Below the pieces are notes generated by a model. That model was not told the DNA's origin, did no database searches, and saw nothing but the letters and a program-made list of their open reading frames with translations. Source: Paenibacillus thiaminolyticus (GTDB lineage: Bacteria > Bacillota > Bacilli > Paenibacillales > Paenibacillaceae). From it: a DNA stretch of 64,000 nucleotides. The stretch covers positions 4,791,001-4,855,000 of the forward strand of contig NZ_CP041405.1 of assembly GCF_007066085.1 (NCBI RefSeq), given 5' to 3'. Made by a program: the position numbers and the translations under genes. Positions 16,288 through 24,934 of this stretch are shown here, one piece after another. Positions within the stretch are counted from its first letter, which is position 1, and every line of letters begins with the position of its first letter.

Positions 16288-18114
16288 ATGAATATCTTCA
16301 TGACCGGCGGAACTGGTTATATTGGACGTCATTTAATCGCTGAGTTAGCTTCTCAGCATCAGATTTATGCACTTGTACGTCAAAAAAATCGTCTTCTTAC
16401 CATCATCAATCAACTGGCACCCGATCAACAGAACAACATTGTTCCTGTTATCGGTGATCTAACGCAGCCTCGATTAGGTTTAAGTGATGACAGCTACAAG
16501 CAATTACTTGCAACTGATCTAATTATTCATGCAGGAGGTCCAATGAATATTGAGTTGAACCTCAGTGAAGCTGAGCAGTCTTTCCTCGCCCCTGCAAAAT
16601 CCCTTGCTCGGCTAGCACAGGATATCCACACTGCAAAAGAATTAAAGCATTTTATCCATGTCGTAGGCTTTATGAGTCCCTATCATGAACAAAATGCATT
16701 GTTGGATCTAGATCATTTGCTGGACAATCAACCGCCTTATGAAAAAATGAAGTTTTTAGCCGACTCTTATATACGAAAATCTCTTCATAACATGAGCATT
16801 CCCTTATCTACTGTTAATCCTAGTGTAATCGTCGGAGACTCCTTCTCAGGGAAAACAGAACAGATTGGAGGCCTTAGTATCTTAGTCGATGCCGTAAGGC
16901 GAAATCTTATGTTGCTTGTTCCAGGCGGCGACGATTATTGGTTACCAATGGTTCATATTGATCATGTGGCTTCGTTTATTTCAAAACTTGCTAATACAGA
17001 AGGGTTATCAAGCAATACCTACTATCTTTTAGATTCTAAGCAAGGGAGTCCGTCGATCCGAACTTTCATCAAACTCATGGCACACGAATTGCAGACAACA
17101 AAGCCGTTAGGAACTATACCGCTTCCGTTATTGAAAACTGTGCTTAGAATGGGTGCTGGTAAGATGCTTGGTATTCCTAAAGAATCCATGAGTTTTCTTG
17201 TTAAGTCGGAATTCCCTGTTTACAGTAAATTAGAAATAGAACAAAGGAACGGCAGAAATTCATTCGTAGTTCCGTCCACGCTCCCTTTTATCATTAGTGA
17301 TTTGGATTATCGGTTAAATCATTTAGGCCTGAATCAAAATGAGCAGAAAGATTTTAGTCAACGAAGAAGGGCTAACTTAGTTTCGCTAGAGAAAGATAGG
17401 AATGAAACGCCTATTATTTTTCTTCATGGGACGTTCAGCAATGCCGATGCCCTTTTGCCCCTCTCACAATTTTTAAGCAGTTTAAATACTTGGTTCGTAG
17501 ATTTACCTGGATTTGGGCGTACCCCTTATCACCATAATCCTTCTGTGCTAGAAGGCTATGTAGAGAGCATTTCCACTATGATCACTGAGTTGAACAGACC
17601 CGTTATATTAGTGGGGCATTCATTTGGCGGATTGATTGCGGCTCAAGTGATGGAACGGCTGCCCTCACTGATCAAACAACTCATTTTATTGCAGCCAGTA
17701 CTGCATCCTATCCAACCTAAATATAGATTTCGACGTATTACAAGTTTCGTTCTAAAATATATGGAGCCCGCCCGTTTGGAAAAAGAGCTACTTCAAGCCA
17801 ATAGCTTCAGAACATCCAGTCAGTTATTGAGTAATTACGCTCATTCTGTGGTCCGTGATTTAAAATCCCCCCGTATACGCAAAACTAACGCTACGGTCAT
17901 GTCTTGCTTAACTATATCAAAATCCATTCAGTTAAATCCCGAGACATGGGATAAGAGGAAAATTAAGATATTATGGGGAGCTTTGGACAAAGATCATCAT
18001 GTCCCAAAGCAGTTTGAACACTTGGATATTACACGTATTCAGTACGGTCATCAGTTTCCTGTTGAATCTCCTGAACTAACTGCTCAATGGATTTCTCAAG
18101 CTGTAACAGTATAA
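16288..18114 (+). CDS. Fusion of extended short-chain dehydrogenase and alpha/beta hydrolase
   Basis: 608 residues. Residues 1-360 are an extended SDR with an NAD(P)-binding start (MTGGTGYIGRHLIAEL), ALVRQ, VIGDLTQPRLGL and HIDHVASF; it resembles the reductase domains of fatty-acyl-CoA or thioester reductases. Residues 370-608 are an alpha/beta hydrolase: IIFLHGTFSNADAL (oxyanion region), VDLPGFGRTP, nucleophile elbow VGHSFGGLIAAQ, acid probably in LWGALDKDHH, and histidine in GHQFPVESPELTAQW. The two activities in one chain suggest reduction plus ester or thioester hydrolysis of one compound, perhaps detoxification. That is inference. It is under the adjacent TetR operator and is AT-rich like its regulator. 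Confidence 0.85.
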   Translation: MNIFMTGGTGYIGRHLIAELASQHQIYALVRQKNRLLTIINQLAPDQQNNIVPVIGDLTQPRLGLSDDSYKQLLATDLIIHAGGPMNIELNLSEAEQSFLAPAKSLARLAQDIHTAKELKHFIHVVGFMSPYHEQNALLDLDHLLDNQPPYEKMKFLADSYIRKSLHNMSIPLSTVNPSVIVGDSFSGKTEQIGGLSILVDAVRRNLMLLVPGGDDYWLPMVHIDHVASFISKLANTEGLSSNTYYLLDSKQGSPSIRTFIKLMAHELQTTKPLGTIPLPLLKTVLRMGAGKMLGIPKESMSFLVKSEFPVYSKLEIEQRNGRNSFVVPSTLPFIISDLDYRLNHLGLNQNEQKDFSQRRRANLVSLEKDRNETPIIFLHGTFSNADALLPLSQFLSSLNTWFVDLPGFGRTPYHHNPSVLEGYVESISTMITELNRPVILVGHSFGGLIAAQVMERLPSLIKQLILLQPVLHPIQPKYRFRRITSFVLKYMEPARLEKELLQANSFRTSSQLLSNYAHSVVRDLKSPRIRKTNATVMSCLTISKSIQLNPETWDKRKIKILWGALDKDHHVPKQFEHLDITRIQYGHQFPVESPELTAQWISQAVTV

Positions 18115-18148
18115 AGGTTCTTTTGATAGTATTGATGGAGGTGTGGAT

Positions 18149-18247
18149 TGTCAACACAAATTCAGACTGCTTTTTTAAGGGCTCGTTTTCTGAACTCAAC
18201 TGGACTTAAATAACCTAAAGTTCCATGAACATGATGATGGTTAAACT
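18149..18247 (-). pseudogene. 3' remnant of an IS3-family orfB transposase
   Basis: On the minus strand the bases 18247-18162 read FNHHHVHGTLGYLSPVEF then a basic tail and stop, the standard C-terminal end of IS3/IS150-type OrfB. TGTCAACACAAATT beyond the stop may be the terminal repeat. The rest of the transposase is missing; the IS6-type element begins at the break. Confidence 0.8.
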
Positions 18248-18684
18248 GGTTCTGTTGCAAAGTTTGAAAAAAGCATAAAACAGGTTGGTAAATGAAGAAC
18301 AATGTTTAGGAAGTAGCTAGTAATTGTTGAAGTTCATTGTACACGTTGAAAAGGCGGAGTCTCTTTGAAGACTTCACCTTTGTTTATATAGGGCATGAAT
18401 GGTTTCATAAGCGTGCAGATTTATTTTTTATTTTCCAAATTTGATAGATGGGATTGCCATATTCATGAATCCATCGCATGATGGTTGTTGGCTGAACTGA
18501 AATACCACGTTCTTTCAGGATTTCAGATACATCACGATACCTAAAGAAAAACGGCAGTAGTAGCCGACAGCTACTAAAATAATATCTTTCTTGAATTGTT
18601 TTCCTTTAAAATATCTCATGTCTGATTCTCCTAGATCCTGTTTTCTAGAGTGTAGCTTCATGTAGAAAATTTTGCAACAGAACC
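18248..18684 (-). mobile_element. Internally deleted IS6-family (IS257/IS240-like) element
   Basis: GGTTCTGTTGCAAAGTTT at 18248 and its near-complement ending TTTGCAACAGAACC at 18684 are the characteristic IS6 termini. Between them the minus strand encodes the transposase start MRYFKGKQFKKDIILVAV, a frame break, then SLGIVMYLKS-like and MRWIHEYG-like pieces, but the element is only 437 bp against about 800 for an intact one. The flanking 8-mers are not duplicated (GTTAAACT against AGTGCTCT), so it may be the scar of a deletion. Confidence 0.85.
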
Positions 18685-18767
18685 AGTGCTCTGATACTTA
18701 TTTTATTATACAAAAAAATGGATATTTTGGTGTAATTATCATACAGTAATAATTTAAGAGGAGCTTT

Positions 18768-18979
18768 ATGCCAATCATTACATCATTATTATCGTTGATT
18801 TTACAAGGTTTCTTTTCAAACTCTATATTTTTTATTATGAAAAAAAATAGAAAACTTTTCTAAACATACATAAGTTTCCTGAAGATAAGGTTGTTTATGG
18901 TGTTATTACGGTAAGTATCATTTATTATTTGTTTGGATTATTGCTGGTTTTCGCCGAGAAAGGGAAGAAACAATTTTAA
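18768..18979 (+). pseudogene. Small membrane protein gene with a frameshift
   Basis: AGAGGAGCTTT precedes the ATG at 18768. The first frame (MPIITSLLSLILQGFFSN then IFFIMKKNRKLF) stops at 18863. A shift of one base near 18855-18860 continues it smoothly as LNIHKFPEDKVVYGVITVS then IIYYLFGLLLVFAEKGKKQF to a stop at 18979. Joined, this is about 70 residues with two hydrophobic helices. No family is recognised. AT-rich, in the IS graveyard. Confidence 0.5.
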
Positions 18980-19045
18980 GAAAAAGTGGCTTACTTTATG
19001 CTGAAATTTGCTTAGTGTATATTTTCGTTAAAATGTTGAGCGGTA

Positions 19046-19180
19046 CCCCATGCCCATCAACCTAACAGAACAGGTTGCCCCCAAAACGAAAATTTCATCT
19101 TTTCATAGGTGTCCATGGGAATTTAGTTCATTTTTTTCGTTTTGGGGAACAATTAATTTCTTAAGTTGATGGGTATGGGG
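19046..19180. mobile_element. 135-bp palindromic element with IS231-like ends
   Basis: The ends CCCCATGCCCATCAACCTAA (19046-19065) and TTAAGTTGATGGGTATGGGG (19161-19180) are inverted copies matching at 18 of 20 positions, and they resemble IS231-type termini as I remember them. A second, perfect 14-bp inverted repeat (19079-19092 with 19134-19147) lies inside. There is no room for a transposase, so this is a deleted IS231 derivative or MITE. Confidence 0.65.
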
Positions 19181-19235
19181 CAGCCCCCTCTTTTCGAACT
19201 CCTTAATCTATGGATTGGCCCTTATTCGGCCGTCT

Positions 19236-21089
19236 TCATGCCTCCGCATCTGCAAACTTCTCGAATAGATTGTTCAGCAGAACAAAGGTCTGTTCGTAGG
19301 TAAGCACGCCGTCCGGATTGAATTTCTGTCCGTCCGCTCCCGACATCAGCGCTAAGCTGACCGCTTTGTACACATTCTCCTTCGCCCAGGACGCGATTAG
19401 GGCATCATCGGCAAACGCTGGCTTCGCGGCCTCCAGGGCGGAGGCGCTCTGTCCCGTCCGCTCCGACAACAGCGCATGTGCATTCATAAGCAGCGTTGCG
19501 GCCTGCTGGCGCGTAATGCTGCCGGATGGCGTGAACTTCGTCTTAGAGGTCCCGTTCATGAGCCCATTGGTGTACGCCTTGGCGATGTCTGCGTTCTTCG
19601 TATCCTGGAAGGGCGCTGTCCCTTGAGCAAGCGGCGTGCCCAACACATTTTCGCAGAGCTTCACCGTTAACTTGGCAAAATCGCTCCTTGTAATAGGCAA
19701 CTGGTAAGCATGATCAAGGTTCAGCGGAATGATGCCGTTGCTCTTCGCTTGTTGATAGCCAGGCAAGGCCCATGAACTGACGGCATCGCCCTTGGCGGAC
19801 TCCCGGACCTCCACCTCGATCCAACTGCCTTCCTGGAAGTAATTGCGGATGGCAAGCTGCGTTGTTCCCGGGTTCTTGCCTGTAATGTATCCTTCCTCAT
19901 CGATCGACGCTATCTTCGGATCGTCAACTGCAAATTGAACATTCGCCATCTTCGGGTCACCCGATGAACGGCGATAATTCAGTTTGGCTTTCTCCCCTGG
20001 CTGGAGAAGAAGCGAGGTGGCTCGCAGCGACACTTCCGGCACCATATCGAAAAAGATCGTATCGTATTCAATGACGGCGGCCTGCCCCGACTTGTCATAG
20101 ATCCCGTTAATTTTCACATGAAACCGATCATCGTCCTGGAACCGTTCAATTCCGTCCGGTCTGAACGTGATATTGTAGGGAATACCGTAATAATTGGTAT
20201 CCACGTGAAAATATTTTCCTTCCTTATCCGTATCCCGTTGATCAAAAACCCAGCGCTTGCCGTCCCGCTCTCGAATCAGCGTGACTTCAATCTCGTTCGT
20301 GCGCGAGTTATCATATTGCTCCACGTTAAGGGAGATCGACCACGGATCGTTCGGCGCGAATATTTCCTCGGGAAAATACCCCGATGCGGGCCAACTGATG
20401 TATTCATATTTCACCTGTTGCGTGCGGCCTTTATCCAACGCATACATCGCCGAATAGGGATATCCTTCTGAAGTGTAGGCGATGCCGAACATCGTTTTAC
20501 TCATGGCGGGATTCAGGATCCAGCGGCGGTGCCCCACCCGATCAATATTGCTCGTGCCGCTATCCGACATATATCCTTCGATCACGCTTTCATAGAAGGT
20601 AGAGCGCCCCGCCGATATATTGCTTGCGCGGGTTCCTTTTTCGCCAAGCTTGTACAGCGTCTCCTCCATGCCCGGAGGCTGAACCGGATAATGCGACAGC
20701 ATGTTATTCGCCGCATTGACCAGCGCAGCGGCCTGTTGCTGCGGCTGCAGTTCCCAATCCGGCTGGATATCGTCAGGCAGCCCGGCCAGATACCGGGCGA
20801 CATTCGTCGCGTTCACGCCGTCCGCGATATATTCCGGCTTCAGCTTGCCCGGAGCATAAGGAACGCTTGCCTTCGGCATCACCTCGTAGATGTCCTTCTG
20901 CTTCATATACTCATTATAGACACCCATTGGTTTATACTGCAGCCATCTGCTGCTTATCTCCTGCTTCGTGCGATTGGCCAGCGCTGCCTGCACATCATGC
21001 GAGGCGGCATACGCGTTGCCGCTGCTCATCCATACCCACGATGTCAATGCAGCCAACGCGGCCAGCATCGTTTTCCCAAGCCATTTCAT
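19236..21089 (-). CDS. Secreted CAP-domain protein with Ig-like domain and SLH repeats
   Basis: 617 residues from the Met at 21089 (GGGGG 7 bases before); a Met two codons earlier is possible. A signal peptide ends near SSGNAYA. Residues about 90-240 form a CAP/SCP domain (NATNVARYLAGLP, VGHRRWILNPAMSKTMFGIAY). Then comes a beta region, a bacterial Ig-like segment near residues 350-425 (TSLLLQPGEKAKLNYR, DPKIASIDEEGYITGKNPG) and three SLH motifs at the C-terminus (ITRSDFAKLTVKL, SITRQQAATLLMN, LTYEQTFVLLNNL). SLH repeats bind pyruvylated secondary wall polymer, so it is a cell-surface protein. CAP function in bacteria is poorly known. Confidence 0.88.
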   Translation of the reverse strand: MKWLGKTMLAALAALTSWVWMSSGNAYAASHDVQAALANRTKQEISSRWLQYKPMGVYNEYMKQKDIYEVMPKASVPYAPGKLKPEYIADGVNATNVARYLAGLPDDIQPDWELQPQQQAAALVNAANNMLSHYPVQPPGMEETLYKLGEKGTRASNISAGRSTFYESVIEGYMSDSGTSNIDRVGHRRWILNPAMSKTMFGIAYTSEGYPYSAMYALDKGRTQQVKYEYISWPASGYFPEEIFAPNDPWSISLNVEQYDNSRTNEIEVTLIRERDGKRWVFDQRDTDKEGKYFHVDTNYYGIPYNITFRPDGIERFQDDDRFHVKINGIYDKSGQAAVIEYDTIFFDMVPEVSLRATSLLLQPGEKAKLNYRRSSGDPKMANVQFAVDDPKIASIDEEGYITGKNPGTTQLAIRNYFQEGSWIEVEVRESAKGDAVSSWALPGYQQAKSNGIIPLNLDHAYQLPITRSDFAKLTVKLCENVLGTPLAQGTAPFQDTKNADIAKAYTNGLMNGTSKTKFTPSGSITRQQAATLLMNAHALLSERTGQSASALEAAKPAFADDALIASWAKENVYKAVSLALMSGADGQKFNPDGVLTYEQTFVLLNNLFEKFADAEA

Positions 21090-21202
21090 CTCCATGTCCC
21101 CCGTCTGTTCATAATAGGATTAGGATACAGGTACAAGAATTCGCTTGAATCCTGCATTTTCCTTTATTTTTCGACAAAGAATTTACGGCTTCCAACTCCC
21201 AG

Positions 21203-21331
21203 ATGGCAGAGACGCTATATTACGACAGGGAATATAGAATGGCGGAAGAACAATACCAGGTATGGATTCAGGAACAAGCTGTATCGTTATCGATGTACAT
21301 GTTCGCGGTGGAGGGAGTGAGACTGGGATGA
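21203..21331 (+). pseudogene. Possible C-terminal scrap of an oligopeptide-binding protein
   Basis: A 42-residue frame ETLYYDREYRMAEEQYQVW then IQEQAVSLSMYMFAVEGVRLG ends at TGA 21331. The helix followed by E-x-A-V-S-L-S-M-Y resembles the last part of family-5 peptide-binding lipoproteins. There is no ribosome site and no upstream continuation in frame. The match is from memory and weak. Confidence 0.3.
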
Positions 21332-21334
21332 TGT

Positions 21335-21901
21335 TCACTCATCGGGAAGAGCCCATTTTTGTAAAAAGTGGTGGAGCAGTTTTTTGCGGGCTCTCGCCAA
21401 ACGTTGGGTGAGGACGGGTTCGGTTAATTGCAGCTCATGGCAAATTTGCCGATAGGATTTGTTTTGGATATAGAACAGAATCAGTATGGTGCGGTAATCA
21501 TCTTTGAGTTCGGCTAGCGCTTGGTGAAGCAGCTCGTCTCTTACTTTGGTTTCTACGGCGCTTGCCACGCTTACCTCATGTGAAGCCTTGGCATCCATAT
21601 ACGCATGCGCTAACTTTATAATTTGGCGGTTTTTGTTTTTTTTTCGCAGCCAATCCAGTGCGGTAGTCCGTGCGACTTGCTTCACCCACCCCGGAATATT
21701 GATGTCGGATTGCAGGTGCGGACCTTGCATGGATGCCTTAAGGAAAGTCTCTTGAATAATATCTTCGGTAAGGGAACGATCATGTGTCTTGAAATATACG
21801 TCCTTGTACACGAACTGATAGAAGGAACGATATACCCATTGTTGCGTGGCAGGATCTAGGCTGGCAAATGGGCTTCGCAACAGATAATACCACTGTTCCA
21901 T
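21335..21901 (-). CDS. ECF-type RNA polymerase sigma factor
   Basis: 188 residues. Region 2 reads FYQFVYKDVYFKTHDRSLTEDIIQETFLKA, and region 2.4 includes VARTTALDWLRKKNKNR. Region 4 is LAELKDDYRTILILFYIQNKSYRQICHELQLTEPVLTQRLARARKKLLHH in order, the usual HTH for the -35 element. The ATG follows a run of seven G. No anti-sigma gene adjoins it: the neighbour downstream is the SLH protein, and the gene divergent to it encodes the metzincin. Regulation through a missing or distant partner is therefore likely. Confidence 0.9.
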   Translation of the reverse strand: MEQWYYLLRSPFASLDPATQQWVYRSFYQFVYKDVYFKTHDRSLTEDIIQETFLKASMQGPHLQSDINIPGWVKQVARTTALDWLRKKNKNRQIIKLAHAYMDAKASHEVSVASAVETKVRDELLHQALAELKDDYRTILILFYIQNKSYRQICHELQLTEPVLTQRLARARKKLLHHFLQKWALPDE

Positions 21902-22255
21902 AAAAACCCCCCCTTATTGCCAATTCTCCTTATTTTTCGAATTTTAGCTGCGGATAGACGCAGACAATCTAATCGCAGTATACAACAAAAAACGAAAAAA
22001 ATCATAATATTTACATAGTTTCTTTATTGTAGTCGATATTTATGTTTGATAAAAATAGTAGAAAATTTTGGAGATTCAGCGTTAGTTTTTGCTAAATTCC
22101 AACGTTATATAAGTAAGTTGTTGAACAATGGCTGGTCTGCGAGTGTACTGACGAGATAGGTCATTGATCGCAACACGCGTGCAAGGAAAGGGGGGGAAGC
22201 TCGATCCGAGTAGATTGGCCGAATCAAAATAGGAAAACAAAAGGAGGAATTTGTA
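21902..22255. promoter_or_regulatory. 354-base divergent spacer between sigma factor and metzincin genes
   Basis: No gene is visible. It is AT-rich in its first 200 bases and should hold the promoters of both divergent genes, but no single -35/-10 pair is convincing. AAAGGAGG precedes the metzincin ATG by 8 bases. Confidence 0.5.
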
Positions 22256-22993
22256 ATGAAGAAGAAGCTTGCTATTCTATTTGCGTCGCTCTTGCTCCTT
22301 GTGTCAGCCAGTCCGATGTATGCTGCAGGTCATAGCGGTCATGATCACGATAGAGCAGCAGTCAACAATAGCTTAGAAGTTAAGCTGAAGATACCTGGAC
22401 AGGCTGCGCCTTATGTCGGGGAGGCCATTTTTGAATATGATAGACCGGCTTTCAGAATGGCGAATATTACTGTCAATGTCACCTCTCCTGTCGATCAGAA
22501 ATGGCGCTCTACGTACCAAAACTATGCATATGAAGCCAATCGGGTGGTTGCTCGTGCCGGCACGGCCTTGAAGGAGCAATTCGGAATCAACTTCTTGTCC
22601 GTGGCTCAACCTCTATGGCAATCTTCTTCAACCACCAGTTCCGGATTATTGAACGATGCGCGGAACAAACACGGTTTGACTTACAACGGCAATCAAAAGG
22701 CGGATATTATGATTGCGTTCTCGGGCCTCAAACCTAGCGATAATTCCAATATTGCGGGGATCGCAACGCTTAGCAGTCCTTACTCCACTATTTTTGACAA
22801 CGGGTATAGTACCAATGCGGAGACGACACAGCATGAAGCTGGGCATATGTATGGTCTGCGCCACGATGAAGAAGAGAGAGGCTCGGATTATGACGGAAAA
22901 AATTGCGTGATGACGGCCGTTGGCTTTGGGTTTATCGATCGGTTCTGCAAAGGGCATCATGCCGATTGGTATGCTGCTAGGAACATGTATTAA
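22256..22993 (+). CDS. Secreted zinc metalloprotease of the metzincin type
   Basis: 245 residues. A signal peptide ends SPMYAA near residue 24. The zinc site HEAGHMYGLRHD (residues 193-204) is the extended HExxHxxGxxHD metzincin motif, with the Met-turn in NCVMT (Met219). Size and motif fit the M84 (Bacillus MpriBi-like) group or a snapalysin relative. A His-rich stretch GHSGHDHD follows the signal and may be part of the propeptide. It should be secreted and need proteolytic maturation. It lies divergent from the ECF sigma gene. The substrate is unknown. Confidence 0.85.
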   Translation: MKKKLAILFASLLLLVSASPMYAAGHSGHDHDRAAVNNSLEVKLKIPGQAAPYVGEAIFEYDRPAFRMANITVNVTSPVDQKWRSTYQNYAYEANRVVARAGTALKEQFGINFLSVAQPLWQSSSTTSSGLLNDARNKHGLTYNGNQKADIMIAFSGLKPSDNSNIAGIATLSSPYSTIFDNGYSTNAETTQHEAGHMYGLRHDEEERGSDYDGKNCVMTAVGFGFIDRFCKGHHADWYAARNMY

Positions 22994-23011
22994 TAGGAGG
23001 CGGTAACGATT

Positions 23012-23055
23012 CTTCCTTCTCAATTCATAGAATTGGGAAGGAAGTTCTTATCATT
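23012..23055 (+). terminator. Hairpin after the metzincin gene
   Basis: A 15-bp stem with one G-T pair (23012-23026 with 23030-23044) and a 3-nt loop is followed by TTCTTATCATT. The T-tract is imperfect, so some read-through to the next gene is possible. Confidence 0.65.
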
Positions 23056-23069
23056 AAGGGGGTGTCCTG

Positions 23070-23708
23070 ATGCGATTCACAGGAAAAAAGATCGTTTTTT
23101 GTATTTTTCTGTTTCTGTTCGGCTTTATGATCATCAGTTGTTCGGCCAAGTCTGACTTTTCGCTGATTCAGGTGAATGGCGAGATCATTTCCCATGAGGA
23201 GATTCAACATGTGTTACAGCGCTATGAAGATAAAGGGGAATTCATCAAGGTCTCCGAAGAAGACGTCGTGAAAAGCGCAATTGAAGAGGTTCTTGTGCTC
23301 CAGCAAGCCGGCAAATTGGGAATTACGGTGGATGAAGCCGAGTTAGATCATAAAATGGATGCTTTAAAAAACATGAATCAAAGCTTGTTCTACGATCTGG
23401 CCATCAAGCAATACGGGGATATCGGCAACTATAGAGAGGCATTAAAGCTGCGAATGCTGTATCAAGGGACGAGAGACAAAATCATGTCTGATTATGTAAA
23501 GGACAATCCTATTGATGTTGAGCTTGTTAAAGCGGAAATGGTATCCGAAGGGGTAATTCAAGATAAAAGCGAGTATGATAAAGAGGAAAATAGCGATTTA
23601 GTCAGTCAGTTTACTCACAGCTATGTCCTGAAGAAAGGAAAAGAGTACTTTGATGAATGGGTTCATTCCTTAGTGGAAAATGCGAATATTGAATATGTAT
23701 ATCGATGA
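23070..23708 (+). CDS. SurA-N-like lipoprotein without a foldase domain
   Basis: 212 residues. The lipobox MIISCSAKS is near residues 20-28. The mature part starts IQVNGEIISHEEIQHVLQRY and continues EEVLVLQQAGKLGITVDEAELDHKMDAL, the helical chaperone segment seen at the N-terminus of SurA/PrsA proteins. No parvulin (peptidyl-prolyl isomerase) motif follows, and the protein ends after a further helical stretch. Such short SurA_N lipoproteins are common in Bacillota and may chaperone exported proteins. Its nearness to the secreted protease suggests, without proof, help with folding. Confidence 0.75.
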   Translation: MRFTGKKIVFCIFLFLFGFMIISCSAKSDFSLIQVNGEIISHEEIQHVLQRYEDKGEFIKVSEEDVVKSAIEEVLVLQQAGKLGITVDEAELDHKMDALKNMNQSLFYDLAIKQYGDIGNYREALKLRMLYQGTRDKIMSDYVKDNPIDVELVKAEMVSEGVIQDKSEYDKEENSDLVSQFTHSYVLKKGKEYFDEWVHSLVENANIEYVYR

Positions 23709-23709
23709 T

Positions 23710-23733
23710 CCCCGTTTATTGCGGGGTATTTTT
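23710..23733 (+). terminator. Short terminator
   Basis: CCCCG pairs with CGGGG (23710-23714 with 23722-23726) and is followed by TATTTTT directly after the SurA-N-like gene. Confidence 0.6.
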
Positions 23734-23753
23734 ACGATGACAGGGGGATGTGA

Positions 23754-24248
23754 ATGGGGAAATTATGGGGTGCTTTCATGACGGGCATCGTCATTCTCAA
23801 CGGATGCTCCTATTCGCCATCGAATCATGATCTGCCAGGTCAGACGGGAACCGCTTCACGTCATGACACCGTTGGTGAGACAAAACAAGCGTCGAGCGAA
23901 CCGGAAGCTCACGAGGATGAGATTTTCTGGAGCCATAACGAAATTCGCAACCTGCAGCGGTTAGATAAGTTCGTGGAGAACGTGAACCACAAAATAAAGG
24001 ATGAAATCAAGGTTCTAGCGAGCACCAAAGAAGGCGGAGTCATCCACATGAATCTCGCATTCGATGGCAATGCCATTCAAGTCACCGTGAACGGCACGCA
24101 AGAACCTTATGATCGGATATCGGTTGAGGAACGGTTCAGTGCACATTATAACGGGACTTTCATTGAATACTGGGTTAGCCGAAAAGACGATGAGAGCAAG
24201 AAAAAGCTCATTCTCCAAAATCATCCCGACCTGCAGCGCCGCCCATAG
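23754..24248 (+). CDS. DUF4362-like lipoprotein
   Basis: 164 residues. A short signal with the lipobox VILNGCSYS is followed by a Ser/Gly/His/Glu linker, and then a domain NLQRLDKFVENVNHKIKDEIKVLASTKEGGVIHMNLAFDGNAIQVTV in order. That arrangement (helix, then EI-x-x-LA-x-T-EG) fits DUF4362 lipoproteins of Bacillus and Paenibacillus. GACAGGGGGATGTG precedes the ATG. Function is unknown. Confidence 0.65.
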   Translation: MGKLWGAFMTGIVILNGCSYSPSNHDLPGQTGTASRHDTVGETKQASSEPEAHEDEIFWSHNEIRNLQRLDKFVENVNHKIKDEIKVLASTKEGGVIHMNLAFDGNAIQVTVNGTQEPYDRISVEERFSAHYNGTFIEYWVSRKDDESKKKLILQNHPDLQRRP

Positions 24249-24346
24249 TCCCCTTTACATCGCCGGCATTTTCCAACATACTGAGAATAGAAGGAAGCGA
24301 GATGTGCTTGCTTCTCATCCAGACAAGCTATTTAGGGAGTGATCCG

Positions 24347-24859
24347 ATGTTAAGCGACAAGCTGCTTGCGAAGTTGAACGATCAGATGAATTATGAATTT
24401 TATTCTTCCCAGGTGTACCTGGCGATGGCGGCTTATTGTTCGTCGGAGAGCTTTGACGGGTTCGCGAACTTTTTCATCGTGCAGTCGGAGGAAGAGAAAT
24501 TCCACGGGATGAAAATTTACCACTTTATCAATGCATTGGGCAAACGGGCCATTGTCAGCGGCATGGACCATCCGCAGAATGAGTACGGCTCCTTGCTGGA
24601 CGCCTTCGAGCATTCCTATGAGCATGAGCAGACGGTAACCAAGCGAATCTATGAATTGTCGGATATCGCGTGGGATGAGCGGGAGCATGCGACGATCAAC
24701 TTCCTCAAGTGGTTCATTGACGAGCAGGTAGAGGAAGAAGCGACCTTCGACAGCATCATTCAGAAGCTACGCCGCATTGATAATGACAGCAATGCCTTCT
24801 ATATGCTCGATGCCGAGCTCGCCAAGCGCACCTTTACGCCGCCGGCCGGCGAAGCGTAA
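24347..24859 (+). CDS. Ferritin
   Basis: 170 residues from the ATG at 24347, which has AGGGAGTG before it; the longer frame has no site. The sequence NDQMNYEFYSSQVYLAMAAYC, then EEEKFHGMKIYHFINALG, EHEQTVTKRIYEL and FLKWFIDEQVEEEATF shows the ferroxidase ligands (Glu in the first helix, E-x-x-H in the second, Glu and Gln later). This is the FtnA-type bacterial ferritin that oxidises and stores iron in 24-mer shells. It is monocistronic with its own terminator. Confidence 0.95.
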   Translation: MLSDKLLAKLNDQMNYEFYSSQVYLAMAAYCSSESFDGFANFFIVQSEEEKFHGMKIYHFINALGKRAIVSGMDHPQNEYGSLLDAFEHSYEHEQTVTKRIYELSDIAWDEREHATINFLKWFIDEQVEEEATFDSIIQKLRRIDNDSNAFYMLDAELAKRTFTPPAGEA

Positions 24860-24877
24860 GTTGCATCCGCCAACAAG

Positions 24878-24920
24878 AAGCTGCTTTCCCTGAACAAGTT
24901 CGTGGGAAAGCGGCTTTATT
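24878..24920. terminator. Terminator between ferritin and histidine kinase genes
   Basis: AAGCTGCTTTCCC pairs with GGGAAAGCGGCTT across a 13-base loop and is followed by TATTGCTG. It lies between convergent genes. Confidence 0.75.
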
Positions 24921-24934
24921 GCTGTGTCCGCCTG

